From positions 32,903,501-32,967,500 of the forward strand of contig NC_086183.1 of assembly GCF_023053635.1 (NCBI RefSeq): a stretch of DNA of 64,000 nucleotides. Reading direction: 5' to 3'. Position 1 is the stretch's first letter. Each line of letters opens with the position of its first letter. Source of the DNA: Elgaria multicarinata webbii. Its lineage: Eukaryota > Chordata > Lepidosauria > Squamata > Anguidae. Below the pieces are notes generated by a model that saw only the letters and a list, made by a program, of their open reading frames with translations, was not told where the DNA came from and searched no databases. Below, one piece after another: positions 9,947 through 22,800 of the stretch. A program made the position numbers and the translations under genes.

Positions 9947-10076
9947 CAGCCTTCCTCAACCTGGGGCGCTTCAGATGTGTTGGACTGCAACTCCCAGAAT
10001 GCCCCAGCCAGCTGGGTGGGGCATTCTGGGAGTTGCAGTCCAACACATCTGGAGCGCCCCAGGTTGAGGAAGGCTG
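9947..10076. mobile_element. 130-bp palindromic hAT MITE, perfect 8-bp TSD
   Basis: The whole element is an inverted repeat starting CAGCCTTCCTCAACCTGGGG. It is flanked by CTTTAGAG at 9939-9946 and 10077-10084. Confidence 0.92.
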
Positions 10077-10700
10077 CTTTAGAGGGAGCCTGGGACTGTT
10101 AAGCCCGTTTTGCTTAGTCTTGTGAACATGCCGACTCATTTCGTTTCCTGGACCTGCAAAGTCTCCCTTTCAACACATTGTCCTGTTGTATCTCTCAGTA
10201 TCTGGGCATGTGTGCGTACATTTCTAGCATCTGTCATAACTGGCGCTTCAAAGCCGTTCCTCAGCTGTCTTCCTGTCATCTGGCGCGTCTCTTAGACGAC
10301 TCCACTCTGAAATGATAAGTGTGTTGGAAGTCTGATGCCTAATGGTAAGGAAGGGACGCTAGGACTCCTGGGTTCTCTTTGCAGCCCTGGGAAGAGGAGA
10401 GGTCTTCTTGCATGGAGAAGTAATTGGGAAGTTTTGGTGCCTTTGGGGGGGTGTTGGACTACAACTCCCATCATCACGGGATAATGGGAGATGTAGTATA
10501 ACACATTTGAAAGGGTGCTGGGTCAGGGAAGGCTCTAGCACAGGGATAAATATAAGAACATAAGTGCCATGCTGTTGCACTCAGGTCCTCCTGCTTGTGG
10601 GTTTCCCGTGGGCAGCTGGTCTGGATGGACCCTTGGTCTGATCCAGCAGGGCTCTAGCCTCTCTCTGGGTTCTATTACATGCCTCACTCCTGTTTTGACC

Positions 10701-10835
10701 TAGGCAGGATCTACACTACTGCTTATAACGGTTTATAATGGTTATGACAACTGTTCAGGCCCAGGACACATTACAAATACTGTTTTCATACCGTTTTAAA
10801 AGTGTTATATCCTGCTTGGTGTAGATCAGCCCCTA
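10701..10835. mobile_element. Diverged fold-back MITE
   Basis: Ends GGCAGGATCTACACTACTGC and CCTGCTTGGTGTAGATCAGC face each other. It is related to 8634-9085 and 25463-25583. Confidence 0.6.
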
Positions 10836-10852
10836 GAAACAACAGAGCGCCT

Positions 10853-11270
10853 CTCCTTATCTATGCCTGCCCGAGACCCGAGATCTGTTGGAGGAGCCCT
10901 TCTCCGCATCCCATCAATGCAACATATACGCTATGATGGGACATGGGAGAGGGCCTTCTCTGGGGTGGCACCCCGACTGTGGAATGCCCTCCCCTTGGAG
11001 GCCCGATTGGCGCCAACGTTGATTTCGTTTCGACGCCAAGTAAAAACATGGCTTTTTAACACAGCCTTTCTTGATGGTTAAACTCACTGGCACATCGTTT
11101 TAACTGTACCTATTGCTTTTAAATTATATATTGTTTTAACTTGGATCATGGTTTAATTTGTTTTTAACTGTGTATATTTATTGTTTTATACTGTATGTTT
11201 TTATCTGTACGCCACCCTGAGATCTTAGTGATATAGGGCGGGATATAAATATTTTAAATAAATAAAATAA
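10853..11270 (+). mobile_element. L2 LINE, ORF2 C-terminus and 3' UTR
   Basis: It encodes the L2-type ending RAFSGVAPRLWNALPLEARL and then a tail with GCCACCCTGAGATC and AAATAAATAAA. Confidence 0.85.
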
Positions 11271-11715
11271 TTCAAGGGCAAGGGCATTAAGCCTGTCTCC
11301 CGCCCCCCCCCCCCGCAACAAATAGTGCCTTTTTTTTTAGCCAACTAAATCACCTGATCCTTTTCATTACTGCTCTTCCACTGTGTGTGCGTGGAGGTGC
11401 TTTAAAAGAGGCTCAATGCAGAGTTTGTTCAAACATTGTGATTGTGGCACAGAGAGAGAGAGAGATTCATTGTGATGGTTGAATGGTATTTGCATGCTAG
11501 GCTTGTCTTCTGAGGCTGGGCTTGAAGCCGCTCAGGGCCCTGGCTTCAAAGAAACCTGGCTCCAAGAAGGGCCTCAGGAATGCTGGCATCTAAAAAGCGA
11601 ATAACACTCAACTAGGCATTTTGAAATTTATTTATTTTTAGTTTTGTCTTTAGCCTCTTCGAATTTTCTGTTGGAAAGAAAAGCAGGATGGACCATTTTT
11701 AAGCAATGAATAATA

Positions 11716-11896
11716 CTGCATTTCTTCGATTCTAAGACATACTTTCCCCCCCAAATAAACATCTCTAAAAATGGGGTGCGTCTTAGAATCGCGGGTGAGA
11801 TTATTATTCTTAGAATCAAAGCTTTTTTTCTGTTGGTGGTACTGAAATTAGTGTGCGTCTTACAATCGATGGCATCTTACAATCAAAGAAATATGG
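11716..11896. mobile_element. Tc1/mariner-like MITE
   Basis: Terminal motifs CATTTCTTCGATTCTAAGAC and CTTACAATCAAAGAAATATG are inverted, and TA is found on both flanks. A second copy is at 58559-58741. Confidence 0.75.
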
Positions 11897-12283
11897 TACA
11901 TTAAATAAATATTTGGAACCCTGATCGACCCCCTGAGATGGGCATTGGAGGCTCTGTGGCACAGGGGTTCCAGTCCTGCCTATGGGGCTGATTTCAGAGA
12001 GTTAACATGGGGAAGCAATCATTATTATTTAAAAAAGAAGTATTTAGGTCTCTCTTTCCCCATTTTTACTGATGCTTCCTTCTGTGTTAAAACACTTGGA
12101 CACACACTCAATCTCCACCTCCACTCTGGTGATTAGCTGTCAAAAATTATTACACTCGAAACAACCAACAATATACGTTGTTAAACAAGGACAGATCATG
12201 TAGCATTATCGGTTCCAGAAGTCCAAAACTCTATTCCAATTTTTATTGGAAATAAAAGACCTTTTTATTGGACTAAAAAGACC

Positions 12284-12508
12284 TTTTTATTCTCCCAGTA
12301 TTTTAACAGTCTATAAATTAATTTGCTGTTTTAAATTTGTATTTTAAATTTGTATTTTTGCATTGCTGCTGTTTTTATTTTGGTTGTGCTTTTATATTGT
12401 ATTTTATATTATGGTTTTATACTTGAATTGTCTTAATTTTGTAAACCGCCCAGAGAGCTTCAGCTATTGGGTGGTATAGAAATGCAATAAATAAATAAAT
12501 AAATAAAT
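12284..12508 (+). mobile_element. L2 LINE 3' end
   Basis: It contains GTAAACCGCCCAGAGAGCTT, TGGGTGGTATAGAAATG and an AATA tail. CAPNS1 intron 1. Confidence 0.85.
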
Positions 12509-12649
12509 ATACAGTACAATCCTATTGGTGTATGTCTACTCCAAAATAATCTCCCTTTGTGTTCAAAGAGACTTATTCCCAGGTAAGTGGGTATAGGATT
12601 GTAGCCTTAATCCTATGAACTTTCTTGCTCCCTCCCTGGAACCTCTATA

Positions 12650-12745
12650 GAATCATAGAATAGCAGAGTTGGAAGGGGCCCACAAGGCCATCGAGTCCAA
12701 CCCCCTGCTCAATGCAGGAACCAACCTTAAAGCATCCCCATAAAT
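12650..12745 (-). mobile_element. CR1 3' end fragment
   Basis: ATAGAATCATAGAATAGCAG followed by the reverse of the CR1 tail. CAPNS1 intron 1. Confidence 0.9.
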
Positions 12746-13135
12746 AAGTTAGATTGACTCTTGTATCTACAATGTTTCCCAGATTCTGTTTATCTCTTCT
12801 CTGTAATGGGTCATTCATGATCTTTCTGGTTTTTTTTTTTTTTTTAGCAAGTTCTACTTTTGATGTTATTAACTGGTTGTGAATTGTCCCTGGATTGAAT
12901 AAATATCTTTTGGTATCTAACTGTTTTGGTATACTACGTTCTCTATATACCCCCAGATGCATTGATTTTAATCTTATTTATTAGAAACATTTTTATCTCC
13001 CACGGTACCAAGGTGAATTGCAGCCTTTTCCCCCCAGTGTGTCGAGTGGAAGTTACCGTTTATGTGATCTTTTCTTGTTTCCTTTCTCTTCTGCAGACCA
13101 ACTGCGTTAAGCCGCTTTCTTAGCAACTTCTGAAA

Positions 13136-16100
13136 ATGTTCCTTGTCAAAAACTTCCTTGGAGGTGGAGGCGGTGGAGGCGGTGGCGGTGGCAATATCAA
13201 CATCGGCAATGTCATTGGAGGATTTTTAAGCGGTGGAGGGGGTGGCGGAGGCGGCGGCGGCGGAGGCGGCGGGGGCGGAGCCATGGGAATCCTGGGAGGC
13301 GTCATTAGCGCCATCAGGTGAGTGTGCTGTATTGCTGTTGTGACAGGCTTGTGAATAAGCACTCGGCTCTGCTCACCCGCTTATGCGAACTTGCAGGTGT
13401 ATGCATTTTATTTTATTCATTTAATAGAAAGATTTATGTACTGCTGAATGTATTTAAGAATATCTCTAAGCTGTTCACAAAATATATTAGAATATACATT
13501 AGAATCTTACATTAAGGGTGCAGTCCTATCCAGATGCCTGTCAAGCCTTCCACGCAGGGTGAGAGGATGGAGGAGGCGAATGTCACCTCTGTACTTCTCC
13601 TGATCTACATTTTTGCTAGATGGGCGTTTTTGCCCATCTAACTTGGCCTCTGTGGAGAGGAAGGGAAGGAGGATGGGGATAGTTCATATCCCCATTTCCT
13701 TAGTCTCCTCACCTTCCCGCTTACAGAACCTCCCCTTTTCTGTCCTCTCCAAGGTCACTTTTGCAAGCTTGGAGAGGCTGCCAGCGTACCAGCTGGGACG
13801 GGGCAAGGAGCTCGGACTCCTGGGTCCGAAGTCAGAGTGTTGTCTGTGACCTTGGATCCAGTAATCCAAACTATCCTATGCTCCCCACCCCACCCCGGCA
13901 CTGTCTAGGGGCCATAGGACTGCTCTGAGGATGGCAACAAGGGAGAGGGCCTTCTCTGTGGTGGCCCCCCAATTATGGAATGATCTCCCTGATGAGGCCG
14001 GACTGGCGCCAACATGGTTATCTTTTCAGCGCCAGGTTAAGAATTCTCTCTTCTCCCAGGCATTTAACAGCATATGTTGAGTTTTAACTGACCCCAGAAC
14101 TACCTTCAACCTGGCTGAGTGTTTTAAAAATTGTTTTAAAAGTTAGCTGTTTTTATGATTTTAAATTTTGTATATTGATTTTTAATGTTCAGTCTTTTAA
14201 TCTTGTAAGCCGCCCAGAGAGCTTTGGCTGTGTGTGTTTGGGGGTATATAAATGTTAATAATAATAATGATAATAACCTTAAAGATGGACAAGCAGATGA
14301 GGAATAGCTACTTCTAAAGCAGCAGAAAGAATAGCTCAAACATCCCTTCGAGAACAAAGTTAAAGACTTTATTTTTAACATGTACACATGTTATAAAAGA
14401 GCTGGGAATGATGGGAATTGTAGTCCACATCTGTGGGGGTGGGCACCAGGTTGGGGGAGGCTGCTCTAGGTCAACGAGGCAACAAGGTGGTCAAATAAAG
14501 ACATGGGGGCCTCTGACCCTGGAAAAGTGGAAGAGGAGGCAGAACGGAATGGGGGGATGATCTTGGTGTTCAAGTAAAGCCCAGGTTAATCTTAGAGCTG
14601 AGCTGAGGCCCACAAACGTGATGGGTGCCCAGGCCAAAAGGAAGAACCACCTGGGGCCCAAAAGGCAGGTAATAGGTTTCCAAACAAAGAGTACAAAGGA
14701 CTCAATGGATCTGAGGCTGGTTTCAGGGTGGGGCAGAGCAAAAGCAACAATGGTTTGACTCTGGGAAATGAAAAGAAAACTCAGGCAGGTCCTTCGCCAT
14801 GGGCTGGCTGTAGACTATGGGCGATCATAGAATAGAATCATAGAATAGCAGAGTTGGAAGGGGCCTACAAGGCCATCGAGTCCAACCCCCTGCTCAATGC
14901 AGGAATCCACCCTAAAGCATCCCTGACAGAGGGTTGTCCAGCTGCCTCTTCAATGCCTCTAGTGTGGGAGAGCCCACAACCTCCCTAGATCACTGGTTCC
15001 ATTGTCGTACTGCTCTAACAGTCAGGAAGTTTTTCCTGATGTCCAGCTGGAATCTGGCTTCCTTTAACTTGAGCCCGTTATTCCGTGTCCTGCACTCTGG
15101 GACGATTGAGAAGAGATCCTGGCCCTCCTCTGTGTGACCTTTTAAGTATTTGAAGAGTGCTCTCATGTCTCCCCTCAATCTTCTCTTCTCCGGGCTAAAC
15201 ATGCCCAGTTCTTTCAGTCTCTCTTCATAGGGCTTTGTTTCCAGACCCCTGATCGCCGGTGTGCAAAATGAAAGGCATTTCAAGGGATGCCCAGGTGGTA
15301 TCTAGACAGGTTGACCTGTCCGGTGGGTGGGTGTGCTTCAGGATTGGGCCGTAATCCCCACCAGCACTCTGGATTTTCCCGTTTGACCATCCCCTTGTGG
15401 ATTAGCTGGCTGTGCAGTGATTTGGCAGTCAGGTAGCATTTGCGTGTTTCCATAGTTCCATGGGAGCAGCTCTCTTTAATCCCTGGAGGAAGCAGCGATG
15501 ACTCTGGCTCCTTTCCACCCGCCTAGGGTGCTCTTCTTGTGCCTGGCAACCTCTTGCGCCCGTGGCTCTGATTTCTTTACCAGAACAAAGTGGCTTCCTG
15601 AGCCAAAGTGTAAGGGCGGCATTAACAAGGACACAAATCTCAACTATACGGAGAGCGCCTCTACGGCACTGGTCGCCTCTGGCGAGTAAGAGTTGCTCAC
15701 CAGGCGACCAGAAAGAGGGAATCTGTCGTAAAATGGAGAAGAGTGTTGTTGGTTTTCCTTCAAGCGATTGATATGTTACAAAGGGCTGTTATAGTTGGTA
15801 TGAAGACACAGGCAGGGGGAAACGATTGTGGTCTAGCAACTTATTTGTAAGGCTGCGTATTTAAATTCCTGGGTTTCAGCATGCAAATCCTTTAGGTGCT
15901 TGGACAGTCCGGGTGTCTGGGATGTTTGCAAAGATCACAGTTTCCTTAGGTCAACAGGTGGTAGCTGTTCCCTCACTGCATGACAAGAAAACTGCGCTGA
16001 GACGGGGAAGTTACCCGCAGAGATTCATTTGAGCCAGAGTTCAGCCCCAAGACCTCTTTTCATTGCTAGGACCCAACTTTGTAAAATGGGAAGTAATCAC

Positions 16101-19100
16101 CAAGAGGAGGGGGACTCTGAGCATGTGCAAAGCGCTTCCCCCATAATTCTGAGCAAATACATCCCGACACATCTTAGGTTAAGCTCCCAGGGTAGAAAGA
16201 ATAATCTCTCCGTGGCGGAATCCCGAAGACCTTTTGAAATGGAGTATTCCTTAGGATTGGGAGGGGGACCTTGGGAGGGTCGATGGACGTGGTTTCACTG
16301 CCCTAGCAATTCTGTATACTCTTTCTTCCTCCTTTTCCCTTTTTACCTCTCTAACACCACCTGGACTCTTCTCAGAGGTGAAAAAGCGAAGCACGATAAA
16401 TGTGCAAAGCAGCGACATTTGCATCCTTTGGTCTGGGCCCAGGAGGTTTGGCTGGGGTGATCCTGGAAAGTTTTGCATAATTTAGCCCTTGGGGTGTAGC
16501 GGGGAGAGTTAGGCCTCCTCAGGCTCACAGCAACCACATCCTCCCAGTTCTAACCAGGCCTGGCAGTGAGAGCAAGTGAGAAGGGGGGGGTGCACTGGTG
16601 AGGGAGGGAGGGAGGGGGGGAGGGAGGGGGTCCTCTCTGCTTGGTGGTATTTTTGTTTGTTCTGCCCCGCTTGCAGGGATGGGCCAGCAGCTCAGCATTG
16701 CAGGAGCCCTGCACTTGGCTCTTGTTTACCGTCAAACTGGTTTGCTGGTTTGCACGGGGAAGCCAGGATCAACTGCAGAGACAGCAAATATCCACCCACT
16801 GCCAGGCTGAAACTCAGGTCTTCTCTACTCAAAGGAGAGTTAGGTTGCAATCCTAGGGTGTGAGCTCTGTTGAATGTCATTTGAATAAATGTGTATAGCA
16901 GCCCTCCCCTTACCTGGGGGCTTCCAGGTGTGTGGGACCACAGCTCCAAAGGTCATAGAATCATAGAATAGCAGAGTTGGAAGGGGCCTACAAGGCCATC
17001 TAGTCCAACCCCCTGCTCAGTGCAGGAATTGACCGTTCCCCGGTCTTCCCAGCATGGGACTTCAGAGGAAGTGGAGGGGCCTGGTTCAATTTAGGTTTAA
17101 CTTCTCATTTGACCCTCTTTTCAGCCGTCTCAGTTCTTCACATATGTCTCCTGCTTAGAAGCTGTCAGCATCTTCTGTGCACCAACAGCAATCTCAAAAA
17201 CTGCTTTGTTGCGATGTATGCTTTGGAGCCCATGGAGGTGTGTGCGTTACTTACGTGTAAACCAAACATACGTATGAGGGATCTCTTGGCACTGAATCCT
17301 GCACGTGGAGGAATGCCTAAGGGAGCCTGAGACCACAGACGAAGGCCTTGAAAGCTATTATTTGCTTTGTTAGAGAAGAATTCGAATGAATTTAAATCGC
17401 ACTTCAGGGGAATTAAAGTCTTGCATCCAACAGACATTAGCCCGAAGGAAGTCCAGAGATAATAGGCCTTTAAAAACCTGTTGTAGGGTTAGAAAATGGA
17501 GTCTGTGTTCAAAAAGAAGCGATGGAAGTGAACATAAAGCAGCATCAAGCACTTAAATAAAGATCTTGGAATTGTTGTAGATCGCAAGCTGAATAGGAGC
17601 CAACAGTGCGATGTGGCTGCAAGAAAGGCAAATGCTCTTTTGGGCTGCATTAATAGAAGTTGAGCTTCCAAATCACGTGAGGTCCTGGTTCCTCTCTATT
17701 CGGCCCTGGTTAAGCCTCATCTAGAGTATTGCGTCCAGTTCTGGGCTCCACAATTCAAGAAGGACGCAGACAAGCTGGAGCGTGTTCAGAGGAGGGCAAC
17801 CAGGATGATCAGGGGTCTGGAAACAAAGCCCTATGAAGAGAGACTGAAAGAACTGGGCCTGTTTAGCCTGGAGAAGAGAAGATGGAGGGGAGACATGATA
17901 GCACTCTTCAAATACTTAAAAGGTGGTCACACAGAGGAGGGCCAGGATCTCTTCTCGATCCTCCCAGAGTGCAGGACATGGAATAACGGGCTCAAGTTAA
18001 AGGAAGCCCGATTCCAGCTGGACATCAGGAAAAACTTCCTGACTGTTAGAGCAGTACGACAATGGAATCAGTTGCCTGGTGAGGTCGTGGGCTCTCCCAC
18101 ACTAGAGGCCTTCAAGAGGTAGCTGGACATCCATCTGTCAGGGATGCTTTAGGGTGGATTCCTGCATTGAGCAGGAGGTTGGACTCGATGGCCTTGTGGG
18201 CCCCTTCCAACTCTGCAATTCTACTAGTCCATATTTATTATTTAGTGATCATATTTTACCCCAATCTTCAGCCAGAAAAGGCTCCCAGAGCGGCTTACAA
18301 ATGAAATAGTCCCTGCCCTCAGGCTTACAATCTAAAAAAAGACTCGACAGACAAGGAAAAGGAGCTGGGGAGGGAAGAGGGGGGAAAGAGAGCGAGAGAA
18401 AAAATGAAGTAGACCGGCGACAGGGCTGAGGGATGGCCCTGCTCCCTCCTCTCCTCTCCCGAAGGCGAGGCACAGCAGCTGGAGCAGGCCCTGACGTTTC
18501 CTCTGCCCTGCTCCTGCCTCCCTGGCTTTTTCCTTCTTGAAGGGGGGAGAAAACGCCAGCCCAAAATGCCACAGAGGAAAATATGTGCCTCCCCAGCGAA
18601 GTATTTGTAAGGCTAATTTTGGAGAAGTGCCGGGTGGGGGAGAAAGGATCTGCAGGGGGAAAAGATGATTCAGCCTGGGAGGATTTGAATGGGCAAGAAG
18701 CAGCTGGGATCATGAGAGCCTTTTGGAGGCAAAGGCCAGAGAGCAAATGACGGACTTTGGGAAGGCAGTACATGGAGCAGCTTAATGGGGTGGATGAGGA
18801 AAATCAAACTGAAGCTGAATCCAGACAAGACGGAGGTGCTCGCTGACAAAGGCCACAACCTGGGTTTGGAGGTGTGTCAACCGGTTCTGGATGGGGCTAC
18901 ACTCCCCCTGAAAGACCGTGTTCACAGCTTGGGGGTGCTCCTGGATCCGTCGCTCCAAATGACAGACCAGATAGATGCGACGGCCAGGAGTGCCTACTAT
19001 CAGCTTCGGCTGATACGCCAGCTGCGCCCCTTCCTAGAGTCGGAAGGCCTAAAGACAGCAGTGCACGCGCTGGTAACATCGAGGCTCGACTTCTGCAATA

Positions 19101-19767
19101 CACGCTACAAAGGGCTACCTGTGTGCCTAGTCTGGAAACTTCAATTAGTCCAAAATGACTCGGCACTTCCAGAATAAAATCTTTGGCATCTGCCAGGACT
19201 TAGACTCCAGTGTTATAGCAGGAGAATCTAGTGAGGTATCCAGAGTACGGCCTTGTCCAGTTTTCTTGGATGGGTTTCAGTCGGTACAGCTCGAGGATGT
19301 TGACAAGGTACTTGGACCGGTACCTGGACAAGCACCTCTGTACTGGATCCTCGCCCCTCTTGGCTAATAGAAGCCAGCTGGGCCAAGGAAGCGATTGTTA
19401 GGCAACTTGCAGTTTGCCATTGATGACTATGCAGGTGGATGAATCAGTTATATTTGTGAATAAACGAGGTTAATTATCATAGAATCACAGAATAGCAGAG
19501 TTGGAAGGGGCCTACAAGGCCATCGAGTCCAACCCCCTGCTCAATGCAGGAATCCACCCTGCTGTCCACCCATCGCTGTCTATACCAGCCTTCCTCAACC
19601 TGGGGCGCTCCAGATGTGTTGGACTGCACCTCCCAGAATGCCCCAGCCAGCTGGCTGGGGCATTCTGGGAGTTGTAGTCCAACACATCTGGAGCGCCCCA
19701 GGTTGAGGAAGGCTCGTCTATACCTCTGTTCACCACTCTGGAATCTGTGTTAATTGAGTGGTATATA

Positions 19768-19815
<48 letters not shown>

Positions 19816-22800
19816 AATAATAATAATCCTTAATAACAACCCTGAAAGGTAGGCCAGTAGTGCAGGTATGGGAAAACAGGGGTTGGAGCTGAAAGTATAG
19901 TGGCATGCTTGTGAACACTTAATGAGCTCAAGGCTGGGCCATGGGATGGATCAAGGACTCTCACACTTAGCCAGTAAACTGGAGGTCACTTTGGTTTTGT
20001 ATGCAGCCCCGAGGGGAGAAAGACAGAGGATGCTTGTGTGTGCGTGTGTGTTCGTACTTTTTCCTTTTTCTGGCCGGCTGCATCATACCTGGAATTTTCC
20101 TAACGTCTTTTATGTAAATAATCTCACTGCATAAAGCAAAGTGGTGCCAAGTAATACCTATGAGACTGAGCCATGGCTCAAAGGTTCTGAAAACGCTTCT
20201 CCCACGTTTCCAAGTTTTTTTCTATGGTGATGAAGACTAGAAACCTACTTTTGGAACATGGTATAATGTTTTACGTGTGTGCTTTTTTATTTCCTCCTGT
20301 CTCCTCTTCCTTTCGCTTTTGTATTACGGGTTGGTCTAGGTCTGGGGAGACTCAGGTTCAAATACCCACTCAGCATGAACCATGCTTGATGACCTTTAAG
20401 TTACTCATTCAGGGGGATTGCACTCACCCTGAAGGAGCAGGTTCGTAGCTTGGGGGTTCTTTTAGATCCATCATTGTCACTTGAGGCTCAGGTGACCTCA
20501 GTGGCACGGAGTGCCTTCTACAAACTCCGGTTGGTGGCCCAGCTATGCCCCTATCTAGACAGGGATAACCTGGCTTCAGTTGTCCATGCTCTGGTAACCT
20601 CCAAGTTAGATTACTGCAATGCGCTCTACGTAGGGCTGCCTTTGAAGACGGTTCGGAAGCTGCAGCTCGTGCAAAATGCAGCGGCCAGATTGATTCCGGG
20701 AACCAGAAGGTTCGACCATATAACACCTGCTTTGGTCCGCTTGCACTGGCTGCCTGCATGTTTCCGAGCCCAATTCAAGGTGCTGGTTTTGACCTATAAA
20801 GCCTTACATGGCTTGGGACCACAATACCTGACGGAACGCCTCTCCCGACGTGAATATACCCGGTCACTACGTTCAACATCTAAGGTCCTTCTCCAGGTGC
20901 CTACTCCGAGAGAGGCTCGGAGTGTGGCAACGAGGGACAGGGCCTTTTCGGTGGTGGCCCCCAGACTGTGGAATGATCTCCCTGATGAGGCTCGCCTGGC
21001 ACCAACGCTGCTATCTTTCCGGTGCCAGGTTAAGACTTTCCTCTTTGCCCAGGCATATGGCTGCACATCTTAATCACCCACATGTTTAGTTTTTTAACAG
21101 TGTTTAATGCTTTATGTGTGTATGTTCTGTGTTTTAGAATTTTAAATTTTGTATACTCGTTTTTATCTTAATTTTAGAATTTCTGTAAACCGCCCAGAGA
21201 GCCCTGGCTATGGGAGTGGTATATAAGTGAAATAAATAAATAAATATTCCCTTAGGCTAACCTACCTCACAGGGTAGTACAGTAGTAGTACAGTACAGCC
21301 ACTTTGCTGAAGCTAAGCCGGCGTGAGTCTGGTCAGTGCCTGGATGGGGGACTGCCTGGATTCCCCTTGCGAGCTGCCTTGAGTCCCATGAGGGAAGACA
21401 AGCAACATATACGTATTAAATAAACTCAATAAAAGGGTGGCGGGCCTGTATATGTAGCTCTGAGCTCCTAAATGTAACATACATGTAACATAAGGATTGT
21501 ATTGTACTGTGTGTCACATGCGAGTGAAAAACTGTACATGTGTGCGATGGTCACATGAAGTGGGCCATGCTGAAATGTCGTGCTCGTGCCTATGCAGAAA
21601 TGCATCTCCCTAATCACATTTCTCCTTTCTCTCCCCACGCCTGTCTTACAGTGAAGCAGCAGCTCAGTATAACCCAGATCCTCCGGTAAGTCCCTCATCT
21701 ACTCTAGAACGGTGGATAGGATCTGCCTTTTTCTTTTCTTTTCTTTTGCTCTGCGGCTTTCCATGCTGCTTGCATTGGAGACAGGATACTGGGTTACTGG
21801 TTCAGAAAGTCTACCCGACACAGTTTCTGAAATATTCTGGAATTCCTTGTTTGAGGGAAGGGAAAGCCTCTCTCTCTCACCTTCAGTCTAGGGTTTTCCC
21901 TCTCCTGTTTCCTCCGCAGGTGTAAAAGTTCCATTTTGCAGCCAGTGTTCAAAACTGCAGCTGGCAGGTTGTTAACCACACGCTCTGAGCGTATTACTCC
22001 GGTCCTTAAAATTTTGCCCTGGCCTCCAGTGTGTCTAGATCATGGTTACGCAACCTGATGTCCTCCAGATGTTTTTGGACTACAATTCCCACCGACATTG
22101 GCTGTTAGCCCTGCTGGCAAAGGCTGCTGGGCGCTGCAGTCCAAAACATCTGGAGAGCACCAGTTGGCCTAACCCTTCTCTAGGTATTCAGCCTTCCCAA
22201 CCTGGTGTCCTCCAGATGTGTTGGACTGCAACTCCACCATTTCCTGCTAGCATGGCCATTGGAGGGCACATCTGGAGGGCACCAGGTTGGGGAAGGCTGC
22301 CCTAAATGGTCTTAGCTCAGCATACCTGAAGATTTGCCTTTTCCCATATTAACCTGCTCTTAGTCTGCGATTAACAACGGGATTCATTCTTCAGCTGTGG
22401 GTGGTGACTAGCAACAGGGACTTCTCAGTGGTGGCATCCAGGTTCCAGAACTCTTTCCCTGGAATGGCTTGCTTGACATCCCAGCTTTTTGATGCCAAGT
22501 AAAATCAGTATTTCAGGGCTGGCTCTTTTTTAAAAAAAATCTCACCAGTTTATCTTCTGGGAATTGACTGTTCTGTGACCAGCCGTGCCCACCATGGCAG
22601 CCATTTTATGAAAGAGCAAGCCACCCCATGGCAGCCATTTTGTAAGAGTGCCCACGACACTTTCAAAATTCCAAATGTGCCCACCAAGCCAAAAGGACCT
22701 TTGGATTACATGGTATTTCATTTGATATTTTAAATTTCTGATATCATTGTATTTGTTTGCTTTTTCAGTTCCATAGGATAAACCCTTTTGCAATAAAAGC

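Noticed and set aside
16029-16460. 143-codon frame in CAPNS1 intron 2
   Set aside because: No domain, no repeat match, no splice context; on the expected scale of chance frames.
20450-21073. 207-codon frame that could be called a gene
   Set aside because: It is the C-terminal part of an L2 LINE ORF2 with its typical 3' tail.
21301-21360. 5S rRNA gene
   Set aside because: Only the 3' half of 5S is recognisable and a SINE-like body and A-rich tail follow.
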